A stretch of DNA of 64,000 bases from Peribacillus simplex (GCF_900156045.1 NZ_FTMX01000001.1:744001-808000); one strand, 5' to 3'. Shown: positions 29,074-40,690, numbered from the stretch's first letter. Program-made: numbers and translations. The notes: a model not told the origin generated them from the letters alone.

Positions 29074-30102
29074 ATGCTAACTGATCGTCAATTATTGATT
29101 CTACAAGTGATAATCGAGGATTTCATCCATTCTGCCCAGCCAGTCGGGTCACGAAGCTTGTCGAAGAAAGATGAAATTACGTTCAGCTCTGCCACAATTC
29201 GCAACGAAATGTCTGATCTTGAAGAAATGGGATTTTTAGAAAAAACCCATACTTCTTCCGGTAGGATCCCTTCTGAAAAAGGGTATAGATATTATGTGGA
29301 TCATTTACTTTCTCCTCAAGCTCCGAAAAAGAATGAAATGAAGATATTAAAATCCGTTTTTGTAGAACGAATTTATGAATTGGAAAAGATCGTTCAGAAG
29401 TCAGCGAAAATACTTTCGGAACTGACGAATTATACGGCGATTGTACTCGGGCCAAAAGTGAATGAGCATAAGCTGAAAAAAATTCAGATCATTCCTTTAA
29501 GTCCTGAAACGGCAATAGCCATCATTATTACGGATACAGGTCATGTGGAAAATCGAATGATTTCCTTACCGCCTTCTTTTGATATAAACGAAATTGAAAA
29601 GATGGTGAACATATTGAATTCCCGCTTGGTCGATGTTCCGCTAGTTGATCTGAAGGATAAGATCTATAAGGAAGTTGCAGTTCTATTGAGCCGCCACATT
29701 CATAACTATGGATCGATGGTCTCGATCCTTGCGGAGACCCTGACGGACACAAAACCCGAAAAAATATTTTTCGGCGGGAAAACGAATATGCTGAGGCAGC
29801 CGGAATTCCATGATATTGCTAAAGTGAGCACGCTTTTATCGATGATTGAGCAGGAACAAGGATTTTATGAACTTATTACTCAAAATCCATCGGGCATCCA
29901 CGTCAAGATCGGCCGTGAAAATCAAAACACGGTGCTCGATGACTGCAGTTTGATTACGGCAACCTACTCAATCGGGCAGGAGCAAGTTGGCACATTGGCC
30001 ATATTGGGTCCGACGAGGATGGAATATTCGAGAGTGATCAGTTTGCTTTCGTTTTTCTCGAAAGATTTAACGGCCCTGATGACAAAACTGTATCAAAAAT
30101 AG
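29074..30102 (+). CDS. hrcA: Heat-inducible transcription repressor HrcA
   Basis: 342 residues: N-terminal winged helix ([33 protein letters not shown]) and a GAF-like core ending in a dimerisation segment ([16 protein letters not shown]). HrcA binds CIRCE and needs GroEL to stay active. GAGGTGAT precedes the ATG, immediately after the operator. First gene of the hrcA-grpE-dnaK-dnaJ-prmA-rsmE-mtaB operon, the same order as in B. subtilis. Confidence 0.97.
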   Translation: MLTDRQLLILQVIIEDFIHSAQPVGSRSLSKKDEITFSSATIRNEMSDLEEMGFLEKTHTSSGRIPSEKGYRYYVDHLLSPQAPKKNEMKILKSVFVERIYELEKIVQKSAKILSELTNYTAIVLGPKVNEHKLKKIQIIPLSPETAIAIIITDTGHVENRMISLPPSFDINEIEKMVNILNSRLVDVPLVDLKDKIYKEVAVLLSRHIHNYGSMVSILAETLTDTKPEKIFFGGKTNMLRQPEFHDIAKVSTLLSMIEQEQGFYELITQNPSGIHVKIGRENQNTVLDDCSLITATYSIGQEQVGTLAILGPTRMEYSRVISLLSFFSKDLTALMTKLYQK

Positions 30103-30106
30103 TAGC

Positions 30107-30164
30107 AAAGGTAATATTGTTAAGGTGGCGGAGGAGTATATCCCGCGGCCTGGCATATTACTTT
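30107..30164 (+). other. Hairpin between hrcA and grpE
   Basis: AAAGGTAATAT pairs with ATATTACTTT across about 37 bases that include GTGGCGGAGG and CCGCGGCC. No T-run, so not a terminator. It may be a processing or stability element that sets the HrcA/GrpE ratio. Confidence 0.4.
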
Positions 30165-30201
30165 AGCATAAATTGTATAACCCTTTTAGGGAGGTGAGAT
30201 T

Positions 30202-30798
30202 GTGACAGAAAATAAAAATGAAGAACAAACATTGGAAAATGAAACAATCGAGGAAAGCGCTGCAGAAGCAGTTTTCGCTGAAGAAGAAATTCCAGCGGAA
30301 GAAAACCATGAGGGAACTCCGGTTGAAAAAGATGAACTTCAATTGGCTCATGAAAAGATTGCCGAACTAGAGGCGAAAATCGAAGAAATGGATAACCGTT
30401 ATCTTCGTCTGCAGGCCGATTTTGATAATTCAAGACGCCGTGCCAAGCTAGATATGGAGGCGGCTCAAAAATATAGAGTTCAAAGTATTGCTGGTGATTT
30501 GGTGGAGGCTCTTGATAATTTTGAAAGAGCTACAAAAATCGAAGCGGATAATGAACAGACAAAATCCTTGCTATCTGGCATGGAAATGGTCTATAAAGCG
30601 ATTACTGATGCATTGACTAAAGAAGGCATCGAACCGATCAGTTCGGTTGGCGAAGAGTTCGATCCGCGTTTGCATCAAGCGGTCATGCAAGTTCAAGATG
30701 AAAACTTCGGTTCAAACATCGTCGTCGAGGAATTCCAAAAAGGATACATTCTTAAAGACCGTGTGATTCGACCTGCAATGGTAAAAGTGAACGAATAG
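30202..30798 (+). CDS. grpE: Nucleotide exchange factor GrpE
   Basis: 198 residues starting at GTG after GGGAGGTGAG. An acidic, disordered N-terminus (about 1-50), a long coiled coil ([20 protein letters not shown]) and the C-terminal beta domain with HQAVMQV and [16 protein letters not shown]. It releases ADP from DnaK. Encoded directly before dnaK. Confidence 0.96.
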   Translation: MTENKNEEQTLENETIEESAAEAVFAEEEIPAEENHEGTPVEKDELQLAHEKIAELEAKIEEMDNRYLRLQADFDNSRRRAKLDMEAAQKYRVQSIAGDLVEALDNFERATKIEADNEQTKSLLSGMEMVYKAITDALTKEGIEPISSVGEEFDPRLHQAVMQVQDENFGSNIVVEEFQKGYILKDRVIRPAMVKVNE

Positions 30799-30816
30799 GA
30801 TTTTACATATAAATAA

Positions 30817-32667
<1,851 letters not shown>

Positions 32668-32727
32668 AAAGTGACCCAATCGGGACACTGATATATTGGG
32701 CAGTTTTTCTGCCTGCCATTGTAAAAA

Positions 32728-32764
32728 AGTCAAAGTCAGGTTATCTTGACTTTGGCTTTTTTTA
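32728..32764 (+). terminator. Terminator-like hairpin between dnaK and dnaJ
   Basis: AGTCAAAGTCA pairs with TGACTTTGGCT (one mismatch) and a T7 run follows. It probably reduces transcription into dnaJ and may protect the dnaK message end. Confidence 0.75.
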
Positions 32765-32967
32765 CAGTGTATGGAATCATTGTCTGGAAGTGTTGCAATC
32801 ACTGGTGGGGAATCGTTGAATTTTAGTGGGAAACGTATGCAAATTGGCACTGGCAATATCATTTGCAAAAATGTGTTAAAGCCGATTGTACTTTTCTAGT
32901 TGATTATTATCTTCGTTCAGTGATAATATTACCTTTATGTGAATCGAATCGGGAGTGGATTTTAGAT

Positions 32968-34083
32968 ATGAGTAAACGCGATTATTATGAGGTGTTAGGC
33001 CTTTCGAAGAGTGCTTCGAAGGATGAAATCAAAAAAGCGTATCGAAAGCTCTCCAAACAATATCACCCTGATATTAATAAAGCGGACGATGCTGCGGATA
33101 AATTCAAGGAAATCAAGGAAGCTTACGAAGTATTGAGTGACGAACAGAAAAAGGCCCATTATGACCAATTTGGACACACAGATCCAAATCAAGGCTTTGG
33201 CGGTCAGGACTTTGGCGGTTTCGGCGGTTTTGAAGATATTTTCAGTAGCTTTTTTGGTGGCGGCGGACGCAGGAGAGATCCTAATGCACCGCGTCAAGGG
33301 GCGGATTTACAGTATACGATGACGCTTTCTTTTGAAGAGGCTGCATTCGGAAAAGATACTGAAATCGAAATTCCGCGTGAAGAGAATTGTGATACTTGTA
33401 AAGGATCCGGTGCCAAACCAGGTACAAAAGTGGAAAATTGTTCACATTGCCATGGAACCGGTCAATTGAATGTAGAACAAAACACAGCGTTCGGAAGGAT
33501 TGTGAACCGGAGAGCATGTCACCATTGTCAAGGAACAGGAAAAATCATTCCTAATAAATGTTCAACATGCGGCGGTGACGGAAAAGTCCAAAAACGTAAA
33601 AAGATCCAAGTCAAGGTGCCAGCAGGAATTGATGATGGCCAGCAATTGCGTGTAACCGGCCAAGGAGAGCCAGGAATCAATGGCGGTCCGGCAGGAGACC
33701 TATATGTAGTCTTCCATGTGCGCAGCCATGAATTCTTTGAGCGGGATGGCGATGATATTTATTGTGAAATGCCGGTTACTTTTGCCCAGGCAGCATTAGG
33801 CGATGAAATTGAAGTTCCGACGCTTCATGGAAAAGTGAAGCTGAAGATTCCTGCCGGTACACAAACAAGCACACGTTTCCGTTTAAAAGGCAAAGGGGTT
33901 CCGAATGTCAGAGGATATGGCCAAGGAGATCAGCATGTGGTCGTATTAGTGGTTACGCCTAAGAAATTAACGGAAAAACAAAAGGACCTGCTTCGTGAGT
34001 TCAGTGATATCAGCGGACAAGGTGTAGATGAACAAGATGATGGCTTTTTCTCAAAAGTAAAGCGTGCTTTTAAAGATAGGTGA
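32968..34083 (+). CDS. dnaJ: Co-chaperone DnaJ
   Basis: 371 residues: J domain with HPD at 33-35, a Gly/Phe-rich linker ([15 protein letters not shown]), four CxxCxGxG zinc repeats ([32 protein letters not shown]) and two beta-barrel substrate domains. Stimulates the DnaK ATPase. The start at 32968 follows GGGAGTGG; the open frame upstream is untranslated leader. Confidence 0.98.
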   Translation: MSKRDYYEVLGLSKSASKDEIKKAYRKLSKQYHPDINKADDAADKFKEIKEAYEVLSDEQKKAHYDQFGHTDPNQGFGGQDFGGFGGFEDIFSSFFGGGGRRRDPNAPRQGADLQYTMTLSFEEAAFGKDTEIEIPREENCDTCKGSGAKPGTKVENCSHCHGTGQLNVEQNTAFGRIVNRRACHHCQGTGKIIPNKCSTCGGDGKVQKRKKIQVKVPAGIDDGQQLRVTGQGEPGINGGPAGDLYVVFHVRSHEFFERDGDDIYCEMPVTFAQAALGDEIEVPTLHGKVKLKIPAGTQTSTRFRLKGKGVPNVRGYGQGDQHVVVLVVTPKKLTEKQKDLLREFSDISGQGVDEQDDGFFSKVKRAFKDR

Positions 34084-34119
34084 ATAAAAGTAAAAGAACA
34101 AATTGGGAGTTGGTAGATT

Positions 34120-35061
34120 ATGAAGTGGTCTGAATTTGCAATCCAAACAACGAATGAAGCGGTTGAACCTGTTTCGAATATTCTTCATGAGGCAGGTGCG
34201 AGTGGTGTTGTCATTGAGGATCCTCTAGAATTAGTCAAGGAACGAGAAAATGTTTTTGGCGAAATCTACCACTTAAACCCAGATGATTATCCGAATGAAG
34301 GTGTAGTCATTAAGGCTTATCTGCCTGTTAACAGCTTCCTTGGCGATACCATTGATGCTATTAAGGAATCAATCAATAATCTCCTTCTTTTTGATATAGA
34401 CCTTGGGAAAAATGTTGTTTCTATTAGTGAAGTGAATGAGGAAGAATGGGCGACGGCTTGGAAAAAATATTATAACCCCGTCAAGATATCCGAACGTTTT
34501 ACCATCGTGCCAACATGGGAAGACTACACTCCAGTAAGCAGTGACGAATTGATCATTGAACTTGATCCAGGCATGGCTTTCGGAACGGGTACACACCCGA
34601 CGACGGTCATGTGCATCCAAGCGCTGGAGCGTACGGTACAGCCTGGGGATTTAGTCGTTGATGTAGGAACTGGTTCTGGTGTTCTGAGTATTGCAGCTGC
34701 ATTATTGGACGCAAAACGAATCCAGTCCTTGGATTTGGATGAAGTGGCAGTACAGTCAGCCAAACAAAATGTGGAACTAAATAACGTGCAGGATAAAGTG
34801 TCCGTCTCACAAGGCAATTTACTGGATGGTGTGAATGAACAAGCGGATATCGTCGTGGCTAATATTCTTGCCGAAGTGATCATGCGTTTTACGGATGATG
34901 TAGCGAAAGTGGTTAAACCTGGCGGATATTTCATCGCTTCCGGAATCATTCAAACTAAGAAACAAGATGTGAAAGAAGCGATAATAGCATCTGGATTCAC
35001 CGTTGAGGAAACGATCTTGATGGAAGATTGGGTGGCAATAATCGCGAAAAGAAATGATTAA
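34120..35061 (+). CDS. prmA: Ribosomal protein L11 methyltransferase
   Basis: 313 residues. N-terminal L11-recognition domain, then the class I methyltransferase with [14 protein letters not shown] and motif [19 protein letters not shown], and the catalytic-pocket VANILAEVI. Trimethylates lysines of L11. GGGAGTTGGTAG site. YqeT in B. subtilis. Confidence 0.96.
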   Translation: MKWSEFAIQTTNEAVEPVSNILHEAGASGVVIEDPLELVKERENVFGEIYHLNPDDYPNEGVVIKAYLPVNSFLGDTIDAIKESINNLLLFDIDLGKNVVSISEVNEEEWATAWKKYYNPVKISERFTIVPTWEDYTPVSSDELIIELDPGMAFGTGTHPTTVMCIQALERTVQPGDLVVDVGTGSGVLSIAAALLDAKRIQSLDLDEVAVQSAKQNVELNNVQDKVSVSQGNLLDGVNEQADIVVANILAEVIMRFTDDVAKVVKPGGYFIASGIIQTKKQDVKEAIIASGFTVEETILMEDWVAIIAKRND

Positions 35062-35072
35062 TTGAAAAAGTT

Positions 35073-35115
35073 ACTCTGATTATCGGGTTTTTTGATAGTC
35101 AGAGTACCTTTTTTT
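35073..35115 (+). terminator. Hairpin with T-run between prmA and rsmE
   Basis: ACTCTGA(T)TATC / GATAG-TCAGAGT stem followed by ACCTTTTTTT. rsmE and mtaB may therefore depend on read-through or their own promoter. Confidence 0.75.
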
Positions 35116-35200
35116 AGCTTGAATCTTTGCACGGCTTGCATTCTGGAATCCTGACTGTTAGCCTGTGAGTTTTTTTAGACTAGACGAAGTAGGTGGCAGT

Positions 35201-35953
35201 GTGCAACGGTATTTTCTTAACGAAGCAGACATCAATGGAAACACGGTGAAGATATCAGGCGATGATTTTCATCATATCGCCAGGGTGATGAGAATGGGAC
35301 CAGGGGAACGGATCATCACGGTGAAAGATAATGGTATGACAGCTATCGCGGAAATTTCGGAAATAACTGATGATGCTGTTATAGGGACAGTTACCGAATG
35401 GAAGAATGAAGAAAAGGAACTTCCTGTAAGGGTTGTGATAGCGAGCGGTCTGCCTAAAGGGGATAAGTTGGAATATATCGTTCAAAAGGGTACTGAACTG
35501 GGTGCCGTTGAATTTATCCCTTTTATTGCTGCTCGTTCGGTGGTAAAATGGGACCACAAAAAGGTAGGCAAGAAATTGGAGAGACTCCAGAAGATTTCAA
35601 AAGAGGCGGCTGAGCAATCCCACCGCACGGTTATCCCTGCCATCAAGGAACCGATGACGGCAGATCAGCTAGCTGGGTATGCAACTGGTTTCGATCATAA
35701 ATTAATCGCTTTTGAAGAAGAGGCAAAACGGGGGGAAACTTCTGTACTCGCTTCTGTCTTGAAAGATATTACCGCTGGGCAATCCATCCTATTCGTATTT
35801 GGGCCTGAAGGCGGTTTAGCAGATAAGGAAATTGAAAAACTGACTGATGCCGGTTTTATGGCTTGCGGTCTTGGACCAAGAATATTAAGAACTGAAACAG
35901 CACCTTTATATGCACTTTCCGCTGTTTCTTATCATGTAGAACTTTTGAGGTGA
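35201..35953 (+). CDS. rsmE: 16S rRNA m3U1498 methyltransferase
   Basis: 250 residues of the SPOUT class: N-terminal PUA-like part (DDFHHIARVMRM), then SGLPKGDKLEYIVQKGTELG, FVFGPEGGLADKEI and GPRILRTETAPLYALSA forming the knotted SAM site. Start set at GTG 35201 (MQRYFLNEAD, as in B. subtilis YqeU) with AGGTGG just upstream; a GTG 12 codons earlier is open but not supported. Confidence 0.94.
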   Translation: MQRYFLNEADINGNTVKISGDDFHHIARVMRMGPGERIITVKDNGMTAIAEISEITDDAVIGTVTEWKNEEKELPVRVVIASGLPKGDKLEYIVQKGTELGAVEFIPFIAARSVVKWDHKKVGKKLERLQKISKEAAEQSHRTVIPAIKEPMTADQLAGYATGFDHKLIAFEEEAKRGETSVLASVLKDITAGQSILFVFGPEGGLADKEIEKLTDAGFMACGLGPRILRTETAPLYALSAVSYHVELLR

Positions 35954-35959
35954 TGAAAA

Positions 35960-37297
35960 ATGGCAACGGTCGCTTTCCATACATTAGGCTGTAAAGTGAA
36001 TCATTATGAAACAGAGGCTATATGGCAATTATTCAAAACTGGGGGATATGATCGTGTTGAGTTTGAAAATGCATCAGATGTATATGTCATCAACACATGC
36101 ACGGTGACAAACACTGGCGACAAGAAAAGCCGTCAGGTCATCCGTCGTGCCATTCGTAAGAACCCGAATGCCGTCATAGCGGTAACGGGATGTTATGCAC
36201 AGACATCGCCGGCAGAAATCATGGCCATACCAGGTGTGGATATTGTTGTAGGAACACAAGACAGGGTTAAACTCCTTGATTACATTGAGCAATTCAAGGT
36301 GGAACGTGAACCAATCAATGCCGTAGGAAATATCATGAAAAACCGTGTCTACGAAGAGTTGGATGTACCTGCTTTTACAGACCGTACACGCGCTTCACTT
36401 AAGATTCAGGAAGGTTGCAATAATTTTTGCACTTTCTGCATCATCCCTTGGGCTCGTGGCTTGATGCGTTCCCGCGATCCAAAAGAAGTCATTCACCAAG
36501 CTGAACAGCTTGTCGAGGCAGGCTATAAAGAGCTAGTCCTCACCGGAATTCATACTGGCGGCTACGGAGACGATTTAAAAGACTATAATTTGGCGATGCT
36601 GCTGCGGGACTTGGAAAAAGTCGATGGACTGAAGCGTATCCGCATTTCATCCATTGAAGCCAGCCAAATTACAGATGAAATCATTGAAGTGCTGACGAAT
36701 TCGAAAAAAGTGGTACGTCATTTGCATATACCAATCCAATCGGGTTCCGATACAGTTCTAAAACGGATGAGACGTAAATATACGATGGATTTCTTCGGTG
36801 ATCGAATCGAAAAGTTGAAAATTGCACTTCCGGGTCTTGCTGTTACCTCTGATGTCATCGTAGGTTTCCCAGGTGAAACCGAAGAAGAGTTCATGGAGAC
36901 ATATAACTTTATAGAAAAATATAAATTCTCCGAACTTCATGTTTTCCCTTATTCAAAACGGACAGGGACTCCGGCTGCCCGTATGGAAGATCAAGTGGAT
37001 GAAGATATCAAAAATGAACGCGTCCACCGCCTTATCGCGTTGTCGGATCAGCTGGCAAAAGAGTATGCCTCCCGATTCGAGGGGGAAGTTCTGGAAGTCA
37101 TTCCTGAAACGAAGTTGGAAAATGGCCTTTATGAGGGCTACTCCGATAATTACATGAAAATCATCTTTTCGGCTTCGGATGAAATGGTCGGTGAAATCGT
37201 CAAAGTGAAGATTACAAAGTCTGGCTATCCATCTAGTGAAGGTCAGTTCGTGACGGTCGTGAAGGATTTTCCGTTACAACAAGCATCCAATATCTAA
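35960..37297 (+). CDS. mtaB: tRNA (t6A37)-C2 methylthiotransferase MtaB
   Basis: 445-residue methylthiotransferase that converts t6A to ms2t6A at position 37 of tRNAs reading ANN codons. Three parts: UPF0004 domain with cluster cysteines (LGCKVN, NTCTVTN, GCYAQ), the radical SAM domain with CNNFCTFC, and a TRAM domain at the C-terminus. Start 7 bases after rsmE; AGGTGATG site. Last gene of the heat-shock operon, YqeV in B. subtilis. Confidence 0.95.
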   Translation: MATVAFHTLGCKVNHYETEAIWQLFKTGGYDRVEFENASDVYVINTCTVTNTGDKKSRQVIRRAIRKNPNAVIAVTGCYAQTSPAEIMAIPGVDIVVGTQDRVKLLDYIEQFKVEREPINAVGNIMKNRVYEELDVPAFTDRTRASLKIQEGCNNFCTFCIIPWARGLMRSRDPKEVIHQAEQLVEAGYKELVLTGIHTGGYGDDLKDYNLAMLLRDLEKVDGLKRIRISSIEASQITDEIIEVLTNSKKVVRHLHIPIQSGSDTVLKRMRRKYTMDFFGDRIEKLKIALPGLAVTSDVIVGFPGETEEEFMETYNFIEKYKFSELHVFPYSKRTGTPAARMEDQVDEDIKNERVHRLIALSDQLAKEYASRFEGEVLEVIPETKLENGLYEGYSDNYMKIIFSASDEMVGEIVKVKITKSGYPSSEGQFVTVVKDFPLQQASNI

Positions 37298-37328
37298 GAC
37301 AGCGGTTAATCGCTGTCTTTTTTTTATC
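37298..37328 (+). terminator. Intrinsic terminator after mtaB
   Basis: GACAGCG(G)TTAATCGCTGTC stem followed by eight or more T. Confidence 0.9.
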
Positions 37329-37454
37329 CTCTTTTTGATGTGTTTTCTTGGCGCTTTCGGGTAAAGACTATATATATCGTCAAAGTGGATAAACTATGGT
37401 ATCATGAGAGGTACGTACAACTAGGTATAGATTGTTTTTGAGGAGGATTTATAA

Positions 37455-38126
37455 ATGTCACAAAATGTAGCAGGTTTAATTGACCACACGTTATTAAAAG
37501 CAGATGCAACCAAAGAGCAAATAAAGGTGTTATGCGAAGAAGCGAGAGAGTATAACTTTGCTTCCGTATGCGTAAACCCAACTTGGGTGAAATATGCAAG
37601 CGAACTTTTGGAAGGTTCAGAAGTGAAAGTTTGTACGGTCATCGGCTTCCCTCTAGGTGCAACCACACCGGAAACCAAAGCTTTTGAAACGAAAGACGCC
37701 ATCTCCAATGGCGCTCACGAAGTCGATATGGTAATCAATATCGGCGCATTGAAGGACAAGGATGATGAGTTGGTGGAGCGGGATATTCGTGCTGTTGTAG
37801 CGGCATCCACTGGTAAGGCTCTTTCAAAGGTGATCATTGAAACTTCTTTATTGACTGATGAAGAAAAAGTCCGTGCATGTGAATTGGCCGTAAAGGCAGG
37901 AACGGATTATGTGAAAACATCAACTGGTTTTTCTACCGGCGGAGCGACTGTTGAAGATATCACGCTTATGAGAAAAACGGTTGGCCCGGATATCGGTGTC
38001 AAAGCTTCAGGCGGAGTCCGCAACACGAGTGATGCCCAGAAAGTGATTGAAGCTGGTGCTACAAGAATTGGAGCGAGTGCAGGTGTCTCCATCGTAAAGG
38101 GCTTAACGGCTGATTCCGATTATTGA
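37455..38126 (+). CDS. deoC: Deoxyribose-phosphate aldolase
   Basis: Cleaves 2-deoxyribose 5-phosphate to acetaldehyde and glyceraldehyde 3-phosphate in deoxynucleoside catabolism. 223 residues: [35 protein letters not shown] and the Schiff-base lysine in [22 protein letters not shown] site. Monocistronic here between two terminators; in B. subtilis deoC sits with nupC and pdp elsewhere, so this location differs. Confidence 0.96.
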   Translation: MSQNVAGLIDHTLLKADATKEQIKVLCEEAREYNFASVCVNPTWVKYASELLEGSEVKVCTVIGFPLGATTPETKAFETKDAISNGAHEVDMVINIGALKDKDDELVERDIRAVVAASTGKALSKVIIETSLLTDEEKVRACELAVKAGTDYVKTSTGFSTGGATVEDITLMRKTVGPDIGVKASGGVRNTSDAQKVIEAGATRIGASAGVSIVKGLTADSDY

Positions 38127-38163
38127 TTTTAAGAAGGGACCGTATAATAAGTCCCTGAAAATA

Positions 38164-38208
38164 AAAAAGGCGGAGAAAAATATTTTATTTTTCTCCGCCT
38201 TTTTTTTT
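38164..38208 (+). terminator. Intrinsic terminator after deoC
   Basis: AAAAAAGGCGGAGAAAAAT pairs with TTTTTCTCCGCCTTTTTT. Its T-run provides the 8-bp target site of the adjoining MITE copy. Confidence 0.92.
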
Positions 38209-38211
38209 ATT

Positions 38212-38430
38212 GGCTCTTTTCGTAAAGATTGTTGTTTTTAAAACGAAACGAATTAAGGTTGATTGGAGCGGAAGTGCGAGACTCCTGCGGGAGCAGCGGG
38301 ACAGGTGAGACCCCACAGGCGTTTACGCCGAGTAGGCTCACCGCCCGCCCCGCGGAAAGCGAGCATCTGGATGGGAAATCAACCACACTGCACTACTTGG
38401 TAAATAGCAACAAAGTATGCGAAAACAGCC
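38212..38430 (+). mobile_element. MITE-like fold-back element, copy 1 (219 bp)
   Basis: Begins GGCTCTTTTCG and ends CGAAAACAGCC, an 11-bp terminal inverted repeat with one mismatch, continuing inward as an imperfect repeat (TTGTTG on both arms). It is flanked by perfect 8-bp direct repeats TTTTTATT (38204-38211 and 38431-38438). Inside, GGTTGATT / AATCAACC and GCGGGACAGGTGAG / CTCACCGCCCGC can pair, so the whole unit folds back on itself. No transposase is encoded, so it must move in trans. A second copy lies at 61513-61732 in the same orientation, differing at roughly a dozen positions. GC-rich core unlike the surrounding DNA. Confidence 0.88.
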
Positions 38431-38671
38431 TTTTTATTACTTCCATAAAAAAAATCGGTAATTGAACTGGTGATATCCCATGCCTTTTTATTCCATGAAA
38501 AAAGAGGACCCGTATCATTTTTGGAACCAATGAATTTGTGGATGTAATAAATATTAGGGGGTAATCAAACAGGGAGTTAACATCGTTCTCCAATAAAGGT
38601 TTGATGATTTTGAAATCAGCTGCTGTTAGATCGAGTGGTTTGAGCTTATTGAAAAACCTACCAGTAATCAT
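38393..38671 (-). CDS. Doubtful ORF running into MITE copy 1
   Basis: A 92-codon frame with AAGGATGA before its ATG (MITGRFFNKLKPLDLTAADF). Its last 12 codons and stop lie inside the MITE, so if it were a real gene its tail was changed by the insertion. No family recognised and no neighbour supports it; it may be chance. The rest of 38431-38754 holds only the hairpin listed next. Confidence 0.2.
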   Translation of the reverse strand: MITGRFFNKLKPLDLTAADFKIIKPLLENDVNSLFDYPLIFITSTNSLVPKMIRVLFFHGIKRHGISPVQLPIFFMEVIKRLFSHTLLLFTK

Positions 38672-38711
38672 TCATCCTTGCAGCTACATATGATATCCAA
38701 TCTTCCCACGA

Positions 38712-38762
38712 AGCTGTCCTAAATGAAAGTCTCTAATGACTTTTGGACAGCTCCTTATTTTT
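38712..38762 (+). terminator. Nested hairpin with T-run, convergent side of yqeW
   Basis: AGCTGTCC (38712-38719) / GGACAGCT (38745-38752) with an inner AAAGTC / GACTTT stem, followed by CCTTATTTTTTT on the plus strand. It would stop plus-strand transcripts before they enter yqeW from its 3' end. Confidence 0.6.
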
Positions 38763-39687
38763 TTAAGTGTGGCCGGTGCACCAAAAGAATGAGGTTGGAG
38801 AATTGCCTTGCGAATGGCAAGACGGCCAAAGAAGTCAAGATATTGAAAATGACACTGGCATGGGCCAGCTGTGTCCCCCTGTTTTCGGTAAAAAAGGCAG
38901 CAGTGCTTTCCAGGTTGTCCACAAAAGGCAGGAATGCGGCAACCCCGATGACGTTAAGCCAAATATGTGCATAAGCTGTGAAGGCAGCTTGTCTGCCGGA
39001 ACCGATGCTCGCCATGTATCCGGTGATGCAAGTGCCAATATTCGATCCGAGCATGATGACGATTGCGGAGGAGACGGATAACTCCCCATTCATCAAAAAG
39101 CTCATGGCTATCCCGATGGTTGCCGAACTGGAGTGAATGAGTGCTGTCAATAATATCCCGGCTAATAGGGCATAGCTCATGTGGCCCTCTATGTAATGGA
39201 TGAGCGTTTGTATGGATGGATAGGCAGCAATCGGCGTCGATAGCGTTTTAAAACCACTCATCGCCGCGAAGATGGCCGAGATTCCGATCAGGGACATCCC
39301 TATGCTTCTCGGTAATGTTTTTGGCATGAAACAAAGGAAAGCGCCGCTTACGACACCGGGAATGATCCAACGATCCAAAGAGAAGGTCATGAACTCTGCT
39401 GTAAAGGTCGATCCGATATTCGTTCCAAGAATAATCCCGATTGTTTGCGGGAATGTTAAGCTTCCTGCGGAAACGAGGCCGACCGTCATGACCATGACCG
39501 CCGAGCTGCTCTGCAGGATCCCGGTAAAGATGGTTCCGGCCATGAAGCCCTTCCATGGCTTATCCGTAACCTTTGAGAGAAAAGTTTTTAATGCTGCACC
39601 GGACATATTGAACAGTCCGATTCGTAAAACCGACATACCCGCCAAAAATATCGCGATGAATAAAAGGAATAAAAATAGCTCGTGCAT
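38755..39687 (-). CDS. yqeW: Na/Pi cotransporter family protein YqeW
   Basis: 310 residues, eight or more membrane helices. It carries the two inverted QSSSA/HSSSA repeats of this family (TGILQSSSAVMVMTVGL and TALIHSSSATIGIAMSF) and the GTNIGST / GSNIGTC companions that form the substrate and sodium site. Predicted phosphate uptake coupled to Na+. The ATG at 39687 follows GAGGTGACA; a GTG three codons upstream is the alternative. Opposite in direction to deoC and rpsU. Confidence 0.9.
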   Translation of the reverse strand: MHELFLFLLFIAIFLAGMSVLRIGLFNMSGAALKTFLSKVTDKPWKGFMAGTIFTGILQSSSAVMVMTVGLVSAGSLTFPQTIGIILGTNIGSTFTAEFMTFSLDRWIIPGVVSGAFLCFMPKTLPRSIGMSLIGISAIFAAMSGFKTLSTPIAAYPSIQTLIHYIEGHMSYALLAGILLTALIHSSSATIGIAMSFLMNGELSVSSAIVIMLGSNIGTCITGYMASIGSGRQAAFTAYAHIWLNVIGVAAFLPFVDNLESTAAFFTENRGTQLAHASVIFNILTSLAVLPFARQFSNLILLVHRPHLKK

Positions 39688-39827
39688 GACTGTCACCTCA
39701 TAGTAAGCTTATGGCCCAATGACGTGAGACATGCTATAAATTGGAATTTCAAGCAGGTTGAATCATCGTTTCGTGAAAAATTATGATAATAACATGATGA
39801 TATTCAAAATAAGTTTGATTTTATTGG

Positions 39828-39856
39828 TTGACCTGCTAAAGATGATATATTATAAT
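39828..39856 (+). promoter_or_regulatory. SigA-type promoter of rpsU
   Basis: TTGACC (39828-39833), 17 bases, TATAAT (39851-39856). Confidence 0.8.
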
Positions 39857-39923
39857 TGTTTAGTACATGTATAACATGTTGACAACTTGAGTTAGTGTGT
39901 TGTTTTCGGAGGGAGGGAAAGAG

Positions 39924-40097
39924 ATGTCTAAAACCGTCGTTCGTAAAAACGAATCGCTTGAAGATGCTCTTCGTCGTTTCAAACGTACTGTATCTAAAGC
40001 AGGATCGCTTCAGGAAGCTAGGAAGCGTGAATTTTATGAAAAGCCAAGCGTAAAACGTAAGAAAAAGTCTGAAGCTGCAAGAAAACGTAAATTCTAA
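39924..40097 (+). CDS. rpsU: 30S ribosomal protein S21
   Basis: 57-residue, very basic protein; [21 protein letters not shown] and the Lys/Arg tail [14 protein letters not shown] are diagnostic. GGAGGGAGGGAAAG precedes the ATG; an upstream in-frame ATG nine codons earlier lacks a site. Followed 14 bases later by yqeY. Confidence 0.98.
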   Translation: MSKTVVRKNESLEDALRRFKRTVSKAGSLQEARKREFYEKPSVKRKKKSEAARKRKF

Positions 40098-40111
40098 GAG
40101 AGGGTGGAAAG

Positions 40112-40555
40112 ATGAGTCTTCTCGAGCGTTTAAATAATGATATGAAACAAGCGATGAAGAACAAGGAAAAGGACAAACTATCTGTTATTCGGATGCTGAA
40201 AGCTTCTATTCAAAACGAAGCTCTGAAGCAGAGACAAGATTTAACAGATGATGAAGAATTGACAGTGCTCTCTCGCGAATTAAAACAACGCAAAGACTCC
40301 CTCCAGGAGTTTGAAAACGCAGGTCGTTCAGATCTCGTGGATAAAGTCCGCACCGAACTAGTATACGTAGAGGCATATATGCCTGAGCAACTTTCAGAAG
40401 AAGACCTTTCTAAAATCGTTAAACAAACGATTGAAGAAGTCAATGCAACATCCAAAGCAGATATGGGCCGAGTTATGGGAGCTTTAATGCCTAAAGTTAA
40501 AGGTAAAGCGGATGGTTCACTAGTAAACAAATTAGTACAACAACATCTATCTTAA
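40112..40555 (+). CDS. yqeY: GatB/YqeY domain protein YqeY
   Basis: 147 residues made of the YqeY domain, the tRNA-contacting tail domain found in Gat[33 protein letters not shown] in outline, then [11 protein letters not shown] and [22 protein letters not shown]. Function as a free protein is unknown. Co-transcribed with rpsU (AGAGGGTGGAAAG site). Confidence 0.94.
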   Translation: MSLLERLNNDMKQAMKNKEKDKLSVIRMLKASIQNEALKQRQDLTDDEELTVLSRELKQRKDSLQEFENAGRSDLVDKVRTELVYVEAYMPEQLSEEDLSKIVKQTIEEVNATSKADMGRVMGALMPKVKGKADGSLVNKLVQQHLS

Positions 40556-40580
40556 ACTCTAAACTTAAAACTCGAAACCT

Positions 40581-40608
40581 AACCGCAGGCAAATTGCCTG
40601 TGGTTTTT
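40581..40608 (+). terminator. Intrinsic terminator after yqeY
   Basis: AACCGCAGGC / GCCTGTGGTT stem with a 5-base loop and TTTGTGTATTT. Confidence 0.85.
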
Positions 40609-40690
40609 GTGTATTTCATGATTTTTATGCGTATATTATTGAAACGTAGCCCAGATAATGGGGGCACTTTTAATTTTATTTGCTTTTTTT

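Noticed and set aside
38229-38465. Plus-strand ORF (78 codons) within and after MITE copy 1
   Set aside because: Mostly the GC-rich core of the fold-back element; no ribosome site, and the frame differs between the two copies because of an indel (GCAGCGGG versus GCAAGCGGG).
39865-39880. Repeated ACATGT near the rpsU promoter as an operator
   Set aside because: Short and self-palindromic in an AT-rich region; no known factor or conservation to support it.
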